Source: an uncultured Siphonobacter sp.
GTDB lineage: Bacteria; Bacteroidota; Bacteroidia; Cytophagales; Spirosomataceae
Length of the DNA stretch: 64,000 bases
Direction: 5' to 3'
NCBI GenBank assembly: GCA_913774715.1
Contig: CAJYHS010000099.1
Coordinates: 1 to 64,000, forward strand
Shown: positions 1 to 9,132 of the stretch, in pieces
Numbering within the stretch: position 1 is the first letter of the stretch
Layout of the letters: every line of letters begins with the position of its first letter
Translations under genes and position numbers: made by a program
The notes under the pieces: generated by a model
What the model was told of the DNA's origin: nothing
Seen by the model: only the letters and a program-made list of their open reading frames with translations
Database searches by the model: none

Positions 1-299
1 GGATTCAGCGGCAGAGACTTTTCAACTAGATTTATAATCTCGAGAGCTTTACTGACTTTCATGGAACGCTCGGCCTCTTTAAGGGGTGGCTCCCAGAGCT
101 GCACAATGACTTCTGTCCAGCTGTTCATCTGTCCTCCGCAATCAACCGATACAATGGGGGCTTGCTTGATCTCGGTTATGTGAAACGAGGCATCCACGTA
201 CTGGCCGGGTTGATACTCAAAGGCCAGGTGTAAGTCTGGGTGGGCTTCCAGGTTGCTTTTAAACGCCTGCCAGGTCATCGGGCTGGTTTGGTTTGCCAT
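1..299 (-). CDS. DUF6428 family protein (partial, 3' end beyond the left edge)
   Basis: The reading frame is open from ATG at 299 to the window edge and is not in the ORF track. The visible protein starts MANQTSPMTWQAFKSN and contains FHITEIKQAPIVSVDCGG followed by a QLWEPP segment. This fits my recollection of DUF6428, a small family of unknown function that commonly sits next to ArsR in Bacteroidota arsenic cassettes. It begins 57 bp downstream of the arsR stop on the same strand, so it is very probably co-transcribed with arsR and may belong to an arsenic resistance operon continuing leftwards. About 99 residues are visible. No membrane segment or signal peptide is seen. The molecular function is not known. 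Confidence 0.8.
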   Translation of the reverse strand, partial: MANQTSPMTWQAFKSNLEAHPDLHLAFEYQPGQYVDASFHITEIKQAPIVSVDCGGQMNSWTEVIVQLWEPPLKEAERSMKVSKALEIINLVEKSLPLN

Positions 300-356
300 A
301 GAACTGATTGGTTTATTGTAATATTGCGATGAATAGATGCAAAAAAAGCCGCACTA

Positions 357-683
357 CTAGCAGCAGGAAACTTCGGTGACGGTTTCTAACAGGTTTCCAA
401 AGACTTGCTTGGCTTCCTGCCAGACTTCGGGGTTAATACAGTAACAAACGCGGGGCGGGTTGATTTCTCCCTGAATGATGCCAATGCGTTTGAGTTCCTT
501 GAGGTGCTGGGAAACCGTGGCCTGAGCCAGGTCCAATTCATCGACTAAATCCCCGCAAACGCACGCTTTTTTAGCCGCCAGTAGTTGCAGAATAGCCACG
601 CGGGCGGGATGGGAAAAGGCTTTGGCCAGATCCGCGATTCGGTTTTGCTGAGCAGTGAAACTCTCCTTTTTCGTAACTCCCAT
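357..683 (-). CDS. arsR: ArsR-family metalloregulatory repressor
   Basis: A 108-residue winged-helix protein, the usual length for ArsR/SmtB repressors. It has the dimer/DNA-binding core KAFSHPARVAILQLL, a recognition helix around ATVSQHLKELKRIGII, and a cysteine-containing metalloid motif ACVCGDL close to the ELCVCDL metal-binding box. A C-terminal SCC could add ligands. As known for the family, it should bind its own promoter and release on arsenite/antimonite binding. The upstream region carries a 19-bp perfect inverted repeat overlapping the predicted promoter, which fits autoregulation. The next gene on the strand is a DUF6428 protein. Specificity for arsenic rather than another metal is inferred from the CxC motif and that neighbour. 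Confidence 0.9.
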   Translation of the reverse strand: MGVTKKESFTAQQNRIADLAKAFSHPARVAILQLLAAKKACVCGDLVDELDLAQATVSQHLKELKRIGIIQGEINPPRVCYCINPEVWQEAKQVFGNLLETVTEVSCC

Positions 684-687
684 GTAG

Positions 688-695
688 CAAAGGTA
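688..695 (-). promoter_or_regulatory. Candidate -7 box of the arsR promoter (TACCTTTG)
   Basis: On the minus strand the sequence TACCTTTG matches the Bacteroidota housekeeping -7 consensus TAnnTTTG and lies 4 nt upstream of the arsR ATG. The -33 region would fall inside the adjacent palindrome, so repressor binding would block polymerase. No clear TTTG -33 element is visible. The very short leader suggests near-leaderless initiation. Confidence 0.5.
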
Positions 696-697
696 AA

Positions 698-739
698 AAA
701 AGAAATATCTATCGTAATAGTACGATAGATATTTCTTTT
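698..739. promoter_or_regulatory. ArsR operator palindrome
   Basis: Two perfect 19-nt arms (AAAAGAAATATCTATCGTA and its complement) are separated by ATAG. The core ATCTATCG/CGATAGAT is a typical symmetric winged-helix operator. It sits directly upstream of arsR and overlaps the expected -33 region. No gene starts on the plus side within 1 kb, so it seems to serve arsR only. Confidence 0.85.
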
Positions 740-912
740 CGTAGGGGCAATTATATTAAGCTGTAATCACCTCTCTACTAGTGACTATATGATGGATTCA
801 GACGATATTCGCATGGACCTTGCTAGTATCTCTAAAGCATCAGCCCTAAGGGCCGCCCATTCAAATGAAGGCTCCTGTTTCTATAAGCCGCTGCTTGAAG
901 AAGTAGAAGCTT

Positions 913-1617
913 TTATCCTAATTGGCGGGCTACTACAAAAGCGGCCGCGGCAGCTGCCGCACCAGTAAACATGACTTTCAGGGCTCCTGCTAAAGGAGGC
1001 TGACCCGTTACTTTACTTTTAAAGTACCCAAAAATAAACAGGCATACTAAGGTAATCAAAGAGGAGACCGTGAGTGACTGGACTGGGGTTGGCAGAAAAA
1101 AATAGGGTAACAGGGGAATGAGTCCACCCAGTGCGTAGGAAAGACTAATCGTCCAGGCACTCTTGCCGGCCTGAGCCGGGTCAGGTTTTTGCAGGCCCAG
1201 TTCTAATTTCATCATGAAATTAATCCATTTTTCTTTGTCAGTTGCTAACTGTTCGACGGCCTGCAGTTGCAGCTCTGGACTCAGACCCATTTCTTCAAAA
1301 ATGAGTCGAACCTCTTGCTTTTCCTGTTCGGGCATGGTTTCCACCTCCTGGCTTTCTCGGCTTAATTCTGAGTTATAATGATCTATTTCGGTTTGGGCGG
1401 ATAAATAACCTCCCAAACCCATAGCTATTGAACCAGCTACAATCTCAGCTATACCCGCCGTGACAATTAAGCTGGAATCATGAACGGCTCCGGATAATCC
1501 CGCGGCCAGGGCAAACGGAACCGTCAAGCCGTCAGACATGCCAATGACGATATCGGCAATAAATACCGAACTGGTTAAATGATGCTCCGAGTGGCCACTC
1601 ATGCGTTCATTCTTCAT
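913..1617 (-). CDS. VIT1/CCC1-family iron/manganese transporter
   Basis: A 234-residue membrane protein of the VIT/CCC1 family, which moves Fe2+/Mn2+ out of the cytoplasm. The N-terminal region VFIADIVIGMSDGLTVPFALAAGL is the family signature of the first membrane helix. A second helix contains GSIAMGLGGYLSAQTE. An acidic cytoplasmic domain rich in E and M follows (about 80-140), which in this family binds metal. Three more hydrophobic segments lie at the C terminus. Its start overlaps the stop of the upstream adaptor gene by 11 bp, suggesting translational coupling and a shared role in metal efflux. It is the last gene of the pump operon. The exact metal cannot be read from sequence. Confidence 0.88.
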   Translation of the reverse strand: MKNERMSGHSEHHLTSSVFIADIVIGMSDGLTVPFALAAGLSGAVHDSSLIVTAGIAEIVAGSIAMGLGGYLSAQTEIDHYNSELSRESQEVETMPEQEKQEVRLIFEEMGLSPELQLQAVEQLATDKEKWINFMMKLELGLQKPDPAQAGKSAWTISLSYALGGLIPLLPYFFLPTPVQSLTVSSLITLVCLFIFGYFKSKVTGQPPLAGALKVMFTGAAAAAAAFVVARQLG

Positions 1618-2761
1618 TATTGTTGAGTTTAGAAACCAGGCTATAGGCTCCTTGAAGGGCTATAGTATTTTCCGAAAGATTGAAGGAAGTGGGCAGCTCA
1701 ATGGCAACAAAACCTTGATGACGAAGCCCCGTTTTAATTTCCTCTTGACGGAAAGTATAGCCCTGCTTTGGTGTTTTCTTTTCCAAAATGTAGATATAGT
1801 TTTTGCCCGAGAAATGCACGATTGCCGTTTCTGGCAATGCCCAGTGGAGTTGAGATTCCAGGGTAATTTGTGCCGTGACGTAACTACCGGCAATGAGCTC
1901 TTCTACCGGCCCTTGTGGTTTAGCTAGAACGGTGATGGTACGATCCGGATTGATAGATTTATTAAGGGAAGTAATCCAGCCTTGATGCGCCTGGTTGGGA
2001 TTGTCTCCAATGCCAAAGGTGATTTTTTGTCCTACTTTTAAAGATAAGATATCTTTTTCATAAACGCTTAACTCTACCCGAACCGAAGCTGGGTTTATGA
2101 TTTCTAAGATTACATCACTTGGATTGACGAAGCGTCCTTTATTGGCAGTAATGCGAGTGATAACGCCAGAAATAGGGGCGGGGATAAAAACGGATTTGAC
2201 AAAGGTAGCCGGCGAGAGTTGACGGGGGGTAATTTTTAAAAGCCGAAGGCGTTGATCCAGTCCAGCCAGCTGGGCCTCCAAACTATGAAGAGTGGATGAG
2301 GCTTGTTGAAGTACCCGACCGGCATTGATATTTTCCCGGCTTAACTCCTGTTCCCGGTCAAATTCCTGCTGGGCAAAGAGAACTTTGGCTTTTAAATCCA
2401 GGTAGTCCTGTTGCAGCTGGATGAACTCGGGGTTTTCCAGTTCAAAGAGGGGTTGCCCCTGACGAACGCTCATACCCGGCTCTAGCTTGATTTGTTTAAT
2501 ATAGCCCCCTAGGGGCGCAATGATCGAAACCAGATCATTAGCGGGCACTTGCAGGGTTCCGTTGACTTTTAGATTCCTGGGCATGGCTTGTTGACTTAGC
2601 TTGCCTAGTTGCAAGCCGGCCACCTGAGCCTGTTGAGTGGTAATACTTACTTGAGTGCTTACCTGAGCTGGGGCCGAATCCGTGGATGGTGCCTGAGGTT
2701 GTTCACAATTACTAAATAGTAGTACGAGTGAAACTAGAGCGATCAAAAAAGAGAATTTCAT
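1607..2761 (-). CDS. RND efflux periplasmic adaptor (CzcB/CusB-like membrane fusion protein)
   Basis: A 384-residue membrane-fusion protein. It begins with a lipoprotein signal ending in LLFSNC, so it is likely lipid-anchored. A barrel-sandwich segment follows (IIAPLGGYIKQIKLEPGMSV), then an alpha-helical hairpin around 120-165 (LQQDYLDLKAKVLFAQQEF), the second lipoyl half (FIPAPISGVITRITANKGRFV) and beta-barrel/MP domains. It should bridge the inner-membrane pump encoded just upstream to an outer-membrane channel. It lies 18 bp downstream of the RND pump and overlaps the VIT gene. No His-rich N-terminal metal-binding segment is present. No TolC-type channel gene lies in this operon, so it presumably recruits one encoded elsewhere. 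Confidence 0.92.
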   Translation of the reverse strand: MKFSFLIALVSLVLLFSNCEQPQAPSTDSAPAQVSTQVSITTQQAQVAGLQLGKLSQQAMPRNLKVNGTLQVPANDLVSIIAPLGGYIKQIKLEPGMSVRQGQPLFELENPEFIQLQQDYLDLKAKVLFAQQEFDREQELSRENINAGRVLQQASSTLHSLEAQLAGLDQRLRLLKITPRQLSPATFVKSVFIPAPISGVITRITANKGRFVNPSDVILEIINPASVRVELSVYEKDILSLKVGQKITFGIGDNPNQAHQGWITSLNKSINPDRTITVLAKPQGPVEELIAGSYVTAQITLESQLHWALPETAIVHFSGKNYIYILEKKTPKQGYTFRQEEIKTGLRHQGFVAIELPTSFNLSENTIALQGAYSLVSKLNNNEE

Positions 2762-2779
2762 AGCAAAACAGGGGATGGA

Positions 2780-5700
2780 TTAATGGCTAGGGCGTGAGGG
2801 TTGAGTCTCCAGATACGAGTAGAGAATGGGCAAGACGATGAGTGTAAGCAGAGTAGCCGTGAAGAGTCCACCCATGACAACGGTGGCCAGGGGCTTCTGA
2901 ACTTCGGCGCCCGCTGAGTTCGAAAGAGCCATGGGAAGAAAGCCAAAGGAAGCCACTAATGCCGTCATCACCACCGGTCTGAGTCGAATGGCTGTTCCCC
3001 GAACAATGACTTCGTTGATAGCCTGAATTCCTTCTTGGTCTCGGAGCCGATTAAACTCGGCAATAAGGACAATACCATTGAGCACGGCTACTCCGAACAG
3101 TGCAATAAAACCCACGCCTGCCGAAATGCTAAAGGGCATGCCTCTTAGGTAAAGCGCCGCGACCCCGCCAATGGCAGCCATGGGAATGGCCATGAAGATG
3201 AGTAGACTTTGACGGATGGATTTAAAGCTAAAGAACAAGAGTAGCAGAATAAGTCCCAGCGCAACGGGAACGGCAAAGAGAAGACGACTCTTGGCTTCCA
3301 CTAAGTTTTGAAACTGTCCTCCGTAAGTAATCGAGTAGCCGGCGGGAAAACCCACGTGCTGACTGATTTTTTGCTGGAGTTCAGCGATCATACTTTCGAC
3401 GTCACGGCCCCGAACGTTAAAACCCAGGGTAATGCGTCGGTGGGTGTTATCGCGTTGAATCTGATTGGGTGCTTGTTGGAGACTGATTTTAGCAATTTGG
3501 CCCAGCGGAAGTTGCTGACCCGTAGGCGTGGAAACATACACATTGCCTACATCTTCGATGCTTTGGCGTTTACTGGCCTCTAATCGAACCACGAGATCAA
3601 AGCGCTTTTCGCCCTCAAAGACCAGGCCAGCGGATTGCCCAGCAAAGGCAGTGTTGATGACCCGGTTGACATCTGATATGTTCATGCCATACTTAGCAAG
3701 TAAGTTTCGGTCTAATTCAATGAGAATCTGGCTCAAGCCCCCTACCTGTTCCTGATAGAGGTCCTGGGCTCCCGTGATGGTTTTGATTTGACTGCGTACT
3801 TGATGGGCTAGTCTTTCTAGCTGAGCGAGATCCTCTCCGTAAATTTTAATAACTACATCCTGACGGGCACCGGTCATGAGTTCGTTAAAGCGCATTTGGA
3901 CGGGTTGCTGAAATCCAAAGGTTACTCCGGGGATGACCGATAGAGCCCGGGCCATTTTTTCGGCTAATTCATCGCGCGTTGAGGCCGAAACCCATTCTGT
4001 TTTGGGTTTAAGAATGACCATTAAATCAGAGGCTTCAATGGGCATGGGATCCGTTGGAATTTCTCCGGATCCAATCTTTCCCACCACCTGCTCGACTTCC
4101 GGAAAAGATTTTAACAGGATGCGCTCAGCCATCAGCGTCGCATTGACGGTTTGGGAAAGCGAGCTTCCCGTTAAGGTTCGAGTATCGACGGCAAAATCGC
4201 CTTCGTCCAGCTGGGGAATGAATTCACCTCCCATTTGGCTAAAACCGTAAATTGATGCGACAAACAAACCCAGTGCGGTAAGCAAAATTAGACCCCGGTG
4301 GGCTAGTGATCGCCGCAAAAGGGGTTCATACCAGGTTTGTAAGCGCTCCATGAGTCGATCTGACCAGGTACGCTGGGGCTGACTTTGCTTGCTGAGAAAC
4401 AAAGCAGAAATCATCGGAACGTAGGTTAGCGATAGAATGAAAGCTCCCAGAATAGCAAAGGCAACGGTTAAGGCCATGGGTTTGAACATCTTGCCTTCGA
4501 TGCCTGAAAGCGCCAGGATGGGCAAATACACAATGAGAATGATGATCTCTCCAAAAGCGGCTGAGGAGCGAATGCGCGCGGCTGAGTGAAATACTTCTTC
4601 ATCCATTTGCAATTGGGTGAGTCGCTGAGAACGCTGATTCAAGGCCAGGTGATGAAGCGTCGCTTCGACAATGATCACGGCTCCGTCGACAATGAGGCCA
4701 AAGTCAATGGCGCCTAAACTCATGAGATTACCCGAGACGCCAAAGAGATTCATCAAGGCAATGGCAAACAAAAGCGAGAGCGGAATCACTGATGCGACAA
4801 TCAAGCCCGCCCGCACGTTTCCCAGCAGAATAACCAAGACTACGATAACGATGGTAGCTCCTTCCAATAGATTTCGCTCTACGGTACCAATGGCACTATT
4901 GACCATCTTCGTGCGGTCCAGGAAAGGGACAATTTCAACGCCCTGCGGCAGTGTTTTCTGAATTTGATTGATTTTTTCCTTGACGCGGGTAATGACGGCG
5001 GAAGAATTTTCACCTTTGACCATCATCACCACTGCACCGACGGTTTCTCCCTGGCCGTTTCGGGTGACGGCTCCGTAGCGTACGGCTGAGCCTATACGTA
5101 CGCTGGCTACATCGGATACGCGAATGGGAAGTCCTTGGTCATTCAATCGAATGACGATGTTGGCAATGTCTGTCTTGGAATTAATCAAGCCACTGGATCG
5201 AATGAAAAAGGCATTGGGCTGCTGATCAATGTAGGCTCCGCCCGTATTTTGATTATTCGTTTCCAGAGCCGTCAGCAGCTCCTGAACTGTAATGCCCATG
5301 CTGCGCAGGTGATCGGGATCCAGGGCAATCTCATACTGTTTGACCAGACCTCCGAAGCTACTCACATCGGCTACCCCCGGCGTACCCAGCAGACTGCGCC
5401 GGATCATCCAATCTTGAATGGTGCGCAACTCCGAAAGGCTATAGGTTCTTTCGTAGCCTTTTTTCGTCGCAAGCGTATATTGGAAAATTTCACCCAGACC
5501 CGTGGTAACCGGAGCCATACTGGGCGTGCCTACGTGGGGTGGAATCTGCGCGCTAATGCTTTGCAGGCGTTCGGCAATTTGTTGACGAGCCCAGTACACA
5601 TCCGTTGATTCGGAAAAAACGACGGTGACAATGGATAACCCAAAACGGGAAAAGGATCGCAGCTCGGTCAATCCCGCAATGGTAGATAAACTCACTTCAA

Positions 5701-5905
5701 CGGGAACGGTAACCAACCGCTCCATGTCTTCGGCCGCCAGTGAGGGGCTGCTGGTGATGACTTGAACCTGATTGTTGGTAATATCGGGTACGGCATCAAT
5801 GGGAAGCCTGGCAACCGAGTAGATGCCCCAGCTAATCCAGCCTAGTAAGGCCAAACCAATGATGAGCTTATTCTGAATAGAAAAGCGTATAATGGCATCA
5901 AGCAT
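2780..5905 (-). CDS. CzcA-like heavy-metal efflux RND transporter
   Basis: A 1041-residue pump, the usual length for heavy-metal efflux RND proteins. An N-terminal helix (MLDAIIRFSIQNKLIIGLALL) is followed by a periplasmic porter domain, a central membrane block, a second porter domain (RTLTGSSLSQ region) and the final membrane block ending in VLPILYSYLE. The TM4 motif DFGLIVDGAVIIVE (about residue 401) is the divalent-cation (Zn/Co/Cd, HME1-type) form rather than the copper/silver form, so CzcA is favoured over CusA. It uses proton motive force and works with the adaptor encoded next. Unlike many Bacteroidota CzcA proteins it has no C-terminal TolC fusion. It follows a small His-rich protein gene. 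Confidence 0.93.
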   Translation of the reverse strand: MLDAIIRFSIQNKLIIGLALLGWISWGIYSVARLPIDAVPDITNNQVQVITSSPSLAAEDMERLVTVPVEVSLSTIAGLTELRSFSRFGLSIVTVVFSESTDVYWARQQIAERLQSISAQIPPHVGTPSMAPVTTGLGEIFQYTLATKKGYERTYSLSELRTIQDWMIRRSLLGTPGVADVSSFGGLVKQYEIALDPDHLRSMGITVQELLTALETNNQNTGGAYIDQQPNAFFIRSSGLINSKTDIANIVIRLNDQGLPIRVSDVASVRIGSAVRYGAVTRNGQGETVGAVVMMVKGENSSAVITRVKEKINQIQKTLPQGVEIVPFLDRTKMVNSAIGTVERNLLEGATIVIVVLVILLGNVRAGLIVASVIPLSLLFAIALMNLFGVSGNLMSLGAIDFGLIVDGAVIIVEATLHHLALNQRSQRLTQLQMDEEVFHSAARIRSSAAFGEIIILIVYLPILALSGIEGKMFKPMALTVAFAILGAFILSLTYVPMISALFLSKQSQPQRTWSDRLMERLQTWYEPLLRRSLAHRGLILLTALGLFVASIYGFSQMGGEFIPQLDEGDFAVDTRTLTGSSLSQTVNATLMAERILLKSFPEVEQVVGKIGSGEIPTDPMPIEASDLMVILKPKTEWVSASTRDELAEKMARALSVIPGVTFGFQQPVQMRFNELMTGARQDVVIKIYGEDLAQLERLAHQVRSQIKTITGAQDLYQEQVGGLSQILIELDRNLLAKYGMNISDVNRVINTAFAGQSAGLVFEGEKRFDLVVRLEASKRQSIEDVGNVYVSTPTGQQLPLGQIAKISLQQAPNQIQRDNTHRRITLGFNVRGRDVESMIAELQQKISQHVGFPAGYSITYGGQFQNLVEAKSRLLFAVPVALGLILLLLFFSFKSIRQSLLIFMAIPMAAIGGVAALYLRGMPFSISAGVGFIALFGVAVLNGIVLIAEFNRLRDQEGIQAINEVIVRGTAIRLRPVVMTALVASFGFLPMALSNSAGAEVQKPLATVVMGGLFTATLLTLIVLPILYSYLETQPSRPSH

Positions 5906-6034
5906 AAAGCCGTAGCAATTAAAATATGAATAAATAGATGCACTTGCCAGACAGTTGATGACTGCCTAGGGCCAGGGAGTACAAAAAAGAGGAGGCATCT
6001 TCAACGAAAAGGCCTAACCCGGGGGAGAAGGATA

Positions 6035-6418
6035 TTAGCGGGGTGGATGAATAAGCGCCTGAATGATCTCAAAGCAGTAGAGATTCTTGACAATCCAGTT
6101 TTGGGAAGGCGCTTGTAAGCTAATCAGGATTGGTAAAGAGTAGACAAATGAATTAAAATGAGGGGCAGTGACAAGCAGAGAATGCGAGCCAGAGGGCAGG
6201 TGCTGATGACTGTGGTTAGGGTGTTTATGGTGTTCAGAGTCAGCCCGGTAGTGCATCCATAAAAAATCGCAAAAGTTTAAGTCTTTTTCTGTTTGCCGAT
6301 GGTCTTGAAAATGCTTTACTAGTTGATTAAGCTCAGCAGACTCCTCAATGCCTACACCAGGAAGAAGGCTTCCCAGCAGCGTCCAAGTCGCAAGCCATAT
6401 CGAAAGGAGTGTTCGCAT
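6035..6418 (-). CDS. Small His-rich exported protein of the metal-efflux operon
   Basis: I prefer the ATG at 6418 over the track start at 6517, because it gives a 127-residue protein opening with an apparent signal/anchor (MRTLLSIWLATWTLLGSLLPG). The middle holds a histidine-rich stretch, HHKHPNHSHQHLPSGSHS, suited to loose binding of divalent metals. A moderately hydrophobic segment follows (FNSFVYSLPILISL). I do not recognise a family. It is the first gene of the predicted metal-efflux operon, 129 bp upstream of the CzcA-like pump, so a periplasmic metal-sensing or chaperone role is a reasonable inference. A candidate promoter lies about 30 bp upstream of this start. Confidence 0.65.
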   Translation of the reverse strand: MRTLLSIWLATWTLLGSLLPGVGIEESAELNQLVKHFQDHRQTEKDLNFCDFLWMHYRADSEHHKHPNHSHQHLPSGSHSLLVTAPHFNSFVYSLPILISLQAPSQNWIVKNLYCFEIIQALIHPPR

Positions 6419-6448
6419 TTCAATTGCAGAAACCAGTAGGTCTTTCAA

Positions 6449-6456
6449 CAAACATA
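6449..6456 (-). promoter_or_regulatory. Candidate -7 box (TATGTTTG) of the metal-efflux operon
   Basis: TATGTTTG on the minus strand matches TAnnTTTG and sits about 30 bp upstream of the chosen ATG at 6418, giving a leader of roughly 24 nt. It lies inside the longer ORF called in the track, which supports the shorter start. No convincing -33 element or operator palindrome is visible. Confidence 0.4.
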
Positions 6457-7259
6457 ACGTAGGAAATCGACATTTTTGCTTAAATGTCAAATTTGTAAGT
6501 AATCTAAAACTAATCAAGTTTACAAAAAAGGCCTTTGCTCATGAGCTACTAGTACGCTGCCGAAGTAGGGTAAGTGAAAGCTTAAAATTGGATCAAGAGT
6601 AGCCAGAAGAAAGGGGGGGGGCGGGTGTTTACCCAAGTTAGATTTTAAGGTAAGTTTATTTACCGCTTGCGCTGTATGCTAGTAAACTGCTAAAAGAGGC
6701 TACTGCTGCCACTGGTTAAGCCCCAAAAAAGCCCCGTGTTATTGAATAAAAGCATAGTACTGTAAAAAGGCTTTTTGCTAAGGGGCTGAGTCGTAGAAAT
6801 TAATTCAATTGGTAAGCAAGGGGTAATGGATTGTGGGCAACCCTTCAACCTACCCGGTGTTAGGGTGGGGGGCTCCTCCAAAATAAGCAGCCAAAGGAGT
6901 ATGCTCGCTTTGTTAAGGCTACATTAGAATTACCCTGGATACTACCCCGATGGGCTCTGATGTTACACAAGCCGGCACAGGCAAATGGGGCAACTTTTTT
7001 AACCAAGTTTCAGGGCAAGCAAGTCTCTATCACTTCTAAGGCTCGGTTTTCAAATCTTCTAAAAGGTGATTTACTATTCTTTAATAATAAAGCATAGATA
7101 AGTTAGTAACTCATTTGAATTTGTAATGAAGTGTAGCCGTTGCTATACCTATCCATTTGAATGGTTGAAGTATAGGTTAGTGAGAAAACCTTTAAATAAG
7201 AGTGATGGATTAGAGACAATGCTTGGAAAGTAAATGTTTAAGATTTGATCTTCATTGAG

Positions 7260-7320
7260 TTATTCGATAGTGCCCGAGTGTCTAAACCGTAAAACACTCA
7301 GGTGCTATCGAATAATTTTT
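7260..7320 (+). terminator. Long stem-loop followed by a T run
   Basis: The arms TTATTCGATAGTGCCCGAGTG (7260-7280) and CACTCAGGTGCTATCGAATAA (7295-7315) pair over 21 bp, with a 14-nt loop and only three non-Watson-Crick positions. TTTTT follows at 7316-7320. This is the shape of an intrinsic terminator on the plus strand, but no gene is visible upstream on that strand. Confidence 0.5.
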
Positions 7321-7650
7321 AAACAGAGGTTGAAAGTCAAACCTAAACCCTAGTAGGAGGTGTAATCAATCATGCAATTATCTTGAGTAAGGTTAATGTT
7401 TTGTTTTCATTCATCCAAATCAATTTCATTAAAAGTATGATAAAAGATAATTGTTAGGATGACATACAAAATCTATCTAGTTATCTATACTTAATGAACT
7501 GGTAGGGCGTAGTTATTAATATTTAAAAAAAAGATTAGAAAGATTATAAATTAACATATACTAATTAGTGGTATTTTTTTTTAAATAGTCGTTGATATAT
7601 TTGCTACTCATAACCATTTTTGGCGGAATGGCTTGTATACTTTCATGTAC

Positions 7651-7679
7651 AACACCTGATTGGAAACCAATCAGGTGTT
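7651..7679. repeat. Perfect 13-bp inverted repeat, 3-nt loop
   Basis: AACACCTGATTGG - AAA - CCAATCAGGTGTT is a perfect tight hairpin in gene-poor DNA. There is no T tract on either side, so it could be a terminator remnant, a small RNA element or a protein-binding palindrome. No neighbouring gene explains it. Confidence 0.6.
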
Positions 7680-8835
7680 ACTGAGTAGTTCACTTCAAAG
7701 AATGCATCGCTTTAAGAATTGAAAGGAAACTTAACTCATTAAATGGTGTCTAGTAAGTCTATTAGTAAATACACTTAGTATAATATAAGCGAAATTACGA
7801 TGGCTTATTAATGAGTTACCATAGAATTATTAGTCTATCCAACCTGCTTATAACTAATCGAGCGAGGATTAATTAGAATTTATAAAAATTAATACATACG
7901 TAATCTTCTATGTGGCTCTCTTACTAGGTATGGAGCGTGATTGTCCGTAGCTATTTAAAAACTCAATTGAAGGGAAACCCTAAGGTAAGTTTTAGTTGTA
8001 AAATGGAATCTAGCACTTAGGGGTTGTAAAAGGTAATTGCGATCATTTGAACTGTAGTTTAGCTACGTTTAAGTTTCCCTATTCCCGCTCAGAAATATTT
8101 GATGAAGAGTTTGTAAATTTACTTGCTTACCACCTTACTATGCGCATGCATAGCGGATAGCTGCGTACTTGTGATAGTAGATACAAGCGATGAGAAGGGT
8201 CTCTAAGCCCTTTCAAGTGTAGGACTTCAAGCCGTCTTGACGACGCACTTGCTAAGCGTAAGCACGGGAGAGCGCTCAGCCAAGGGGATCGCAAAAAGGC
8301 CCCTGTGGGCAATAACACGTCTTCAAAACCCAACGCTTGCCCTAGTATTTAAAATTCGATGAGTGGAGGGGAATGTAAATTTGTTGGGCCGTGAGGTATA
8401 TACCTTTCGTGTACCATCTTAAATTTACAGGGATCCAATCAGGTAGTCAACCCATTGGATTAGTTTATCTATTAGGGTAAGCACATGCTGACGATAATTT
8501 CTTTACTTGATAAGAAATTATATTTTTATGTTTTGCTGCCTTAGAGGTAATACTTCAAATACAGTTTTTACAGTTGAGTGCTTGCGTATGAATTTTTACT
8601 GATATATGAAAATTTTTTGCTTAAAGTAAAAGTTAAGGTTTGATTGGCCAGTGTTAAAATGTAATAATCGTACTTATTTTATTCAGTAGTAGTTAGCATA
8701 AAATGCTATTTTTTAGCCTTTTATAAGTCTGGTATTTCGTAGAAAAAACGGATTTGCTTACGGGTTTAATTCAGGAAATGGTAGTTAAAGTTATTTATTA
8801 GATCTATTTTTTTCAGACGTTGTACTTTAATAGGT

Positions 8836-9132
8836 ATGATTTCTTTACTGGAGTTGGAGCAATCTCTAAGTGCACTAGTATCACTTTATATTGAATTTGA
8901 TTTTGAATTAGAGCTCCAATGCATTCGCCAAGATAATGCATGGGTGTCTGTCTATTCTAGTTCTATAGAAAGAGCTATTAATGCGCATCGAGCTATTAAA
9001 AAATATCCACAATTATACGAAGAAATTTATAATGATTTTCTTGATGAATTTATGAAACATCAAGAAGATATTGCTGAGATACTGGATGTGAGAAATCAAT
9101 GGAGAGATTACTTTAAAGAAAGGAAGAAGTAA
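8836..9132 (+). CDS. Small hypothetical acidic protein
   Basis: A 98-residue ORF starting MISLLELEQSLSALVSLY. It is probably helical, rich in E/D with a basic tail (RDYFKERKK), and has no signal peptide or membrane helix. I do not recognise a family. Codon use and composition look coding (balanced hydrophobic/charged spacing, no low-complexity runs), in contrast to the surrounding DNA. It stands alone between two long gene-poor regions, with AT-rich leader DNA. Confidence 0.5.
   Translation: MISLLELEQSLSALVSLYIEFDFELELQCIRQDNAWVSVYSSSIERAINAHRAIKKYPQLYEEIYNDFLDEFMKHQEDIAEILDVRNQWRDYFKERKK

Larger units (their letters stand above)
6520..8835. other. Long gene-poor region with hairpins
   Basis: About 2.3 kb without a convincing gene. 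The track ORFs at 6690-6881 and 8127-8333 show no family features. Base composition becomes AT-rich from about 7050. The region contains two strong hairpins (listed separately). Around 8220-8340 there are short basic reading frames, such as LAKRKHGRALSQGDRKK, without an identifiable family. No tRNA, transposase or repeat array was seen. It may be decayed mobile or gene DNA, but nothing proves this. Confidence 0.6.

Noticed and set aside
1601-5608. Several plus-strand ORFs opposite the RND pump and adaptor
   Set aside because: They are antisense shadows of well-supported minus-strand genes and show no family features.
2780-5905. CusA (copper/silver) assignment for the RND pump
   Set aside because: The TM4 motif is the DFG-x3-DGA type linked to divalent cations, so CzcA-like is the better call.
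7260-7679. Hairpins considered as ends of an insertion sequence
   Set aside because: No transposase or flanking target duplication could be found, and the two hairpins are unrelated in sequence.
8127-8333. 68-residue minus-strand ORF
   Set aside because: No family features, low-complexity Ser/Leu/Arg content and no promoter or ribosome site.
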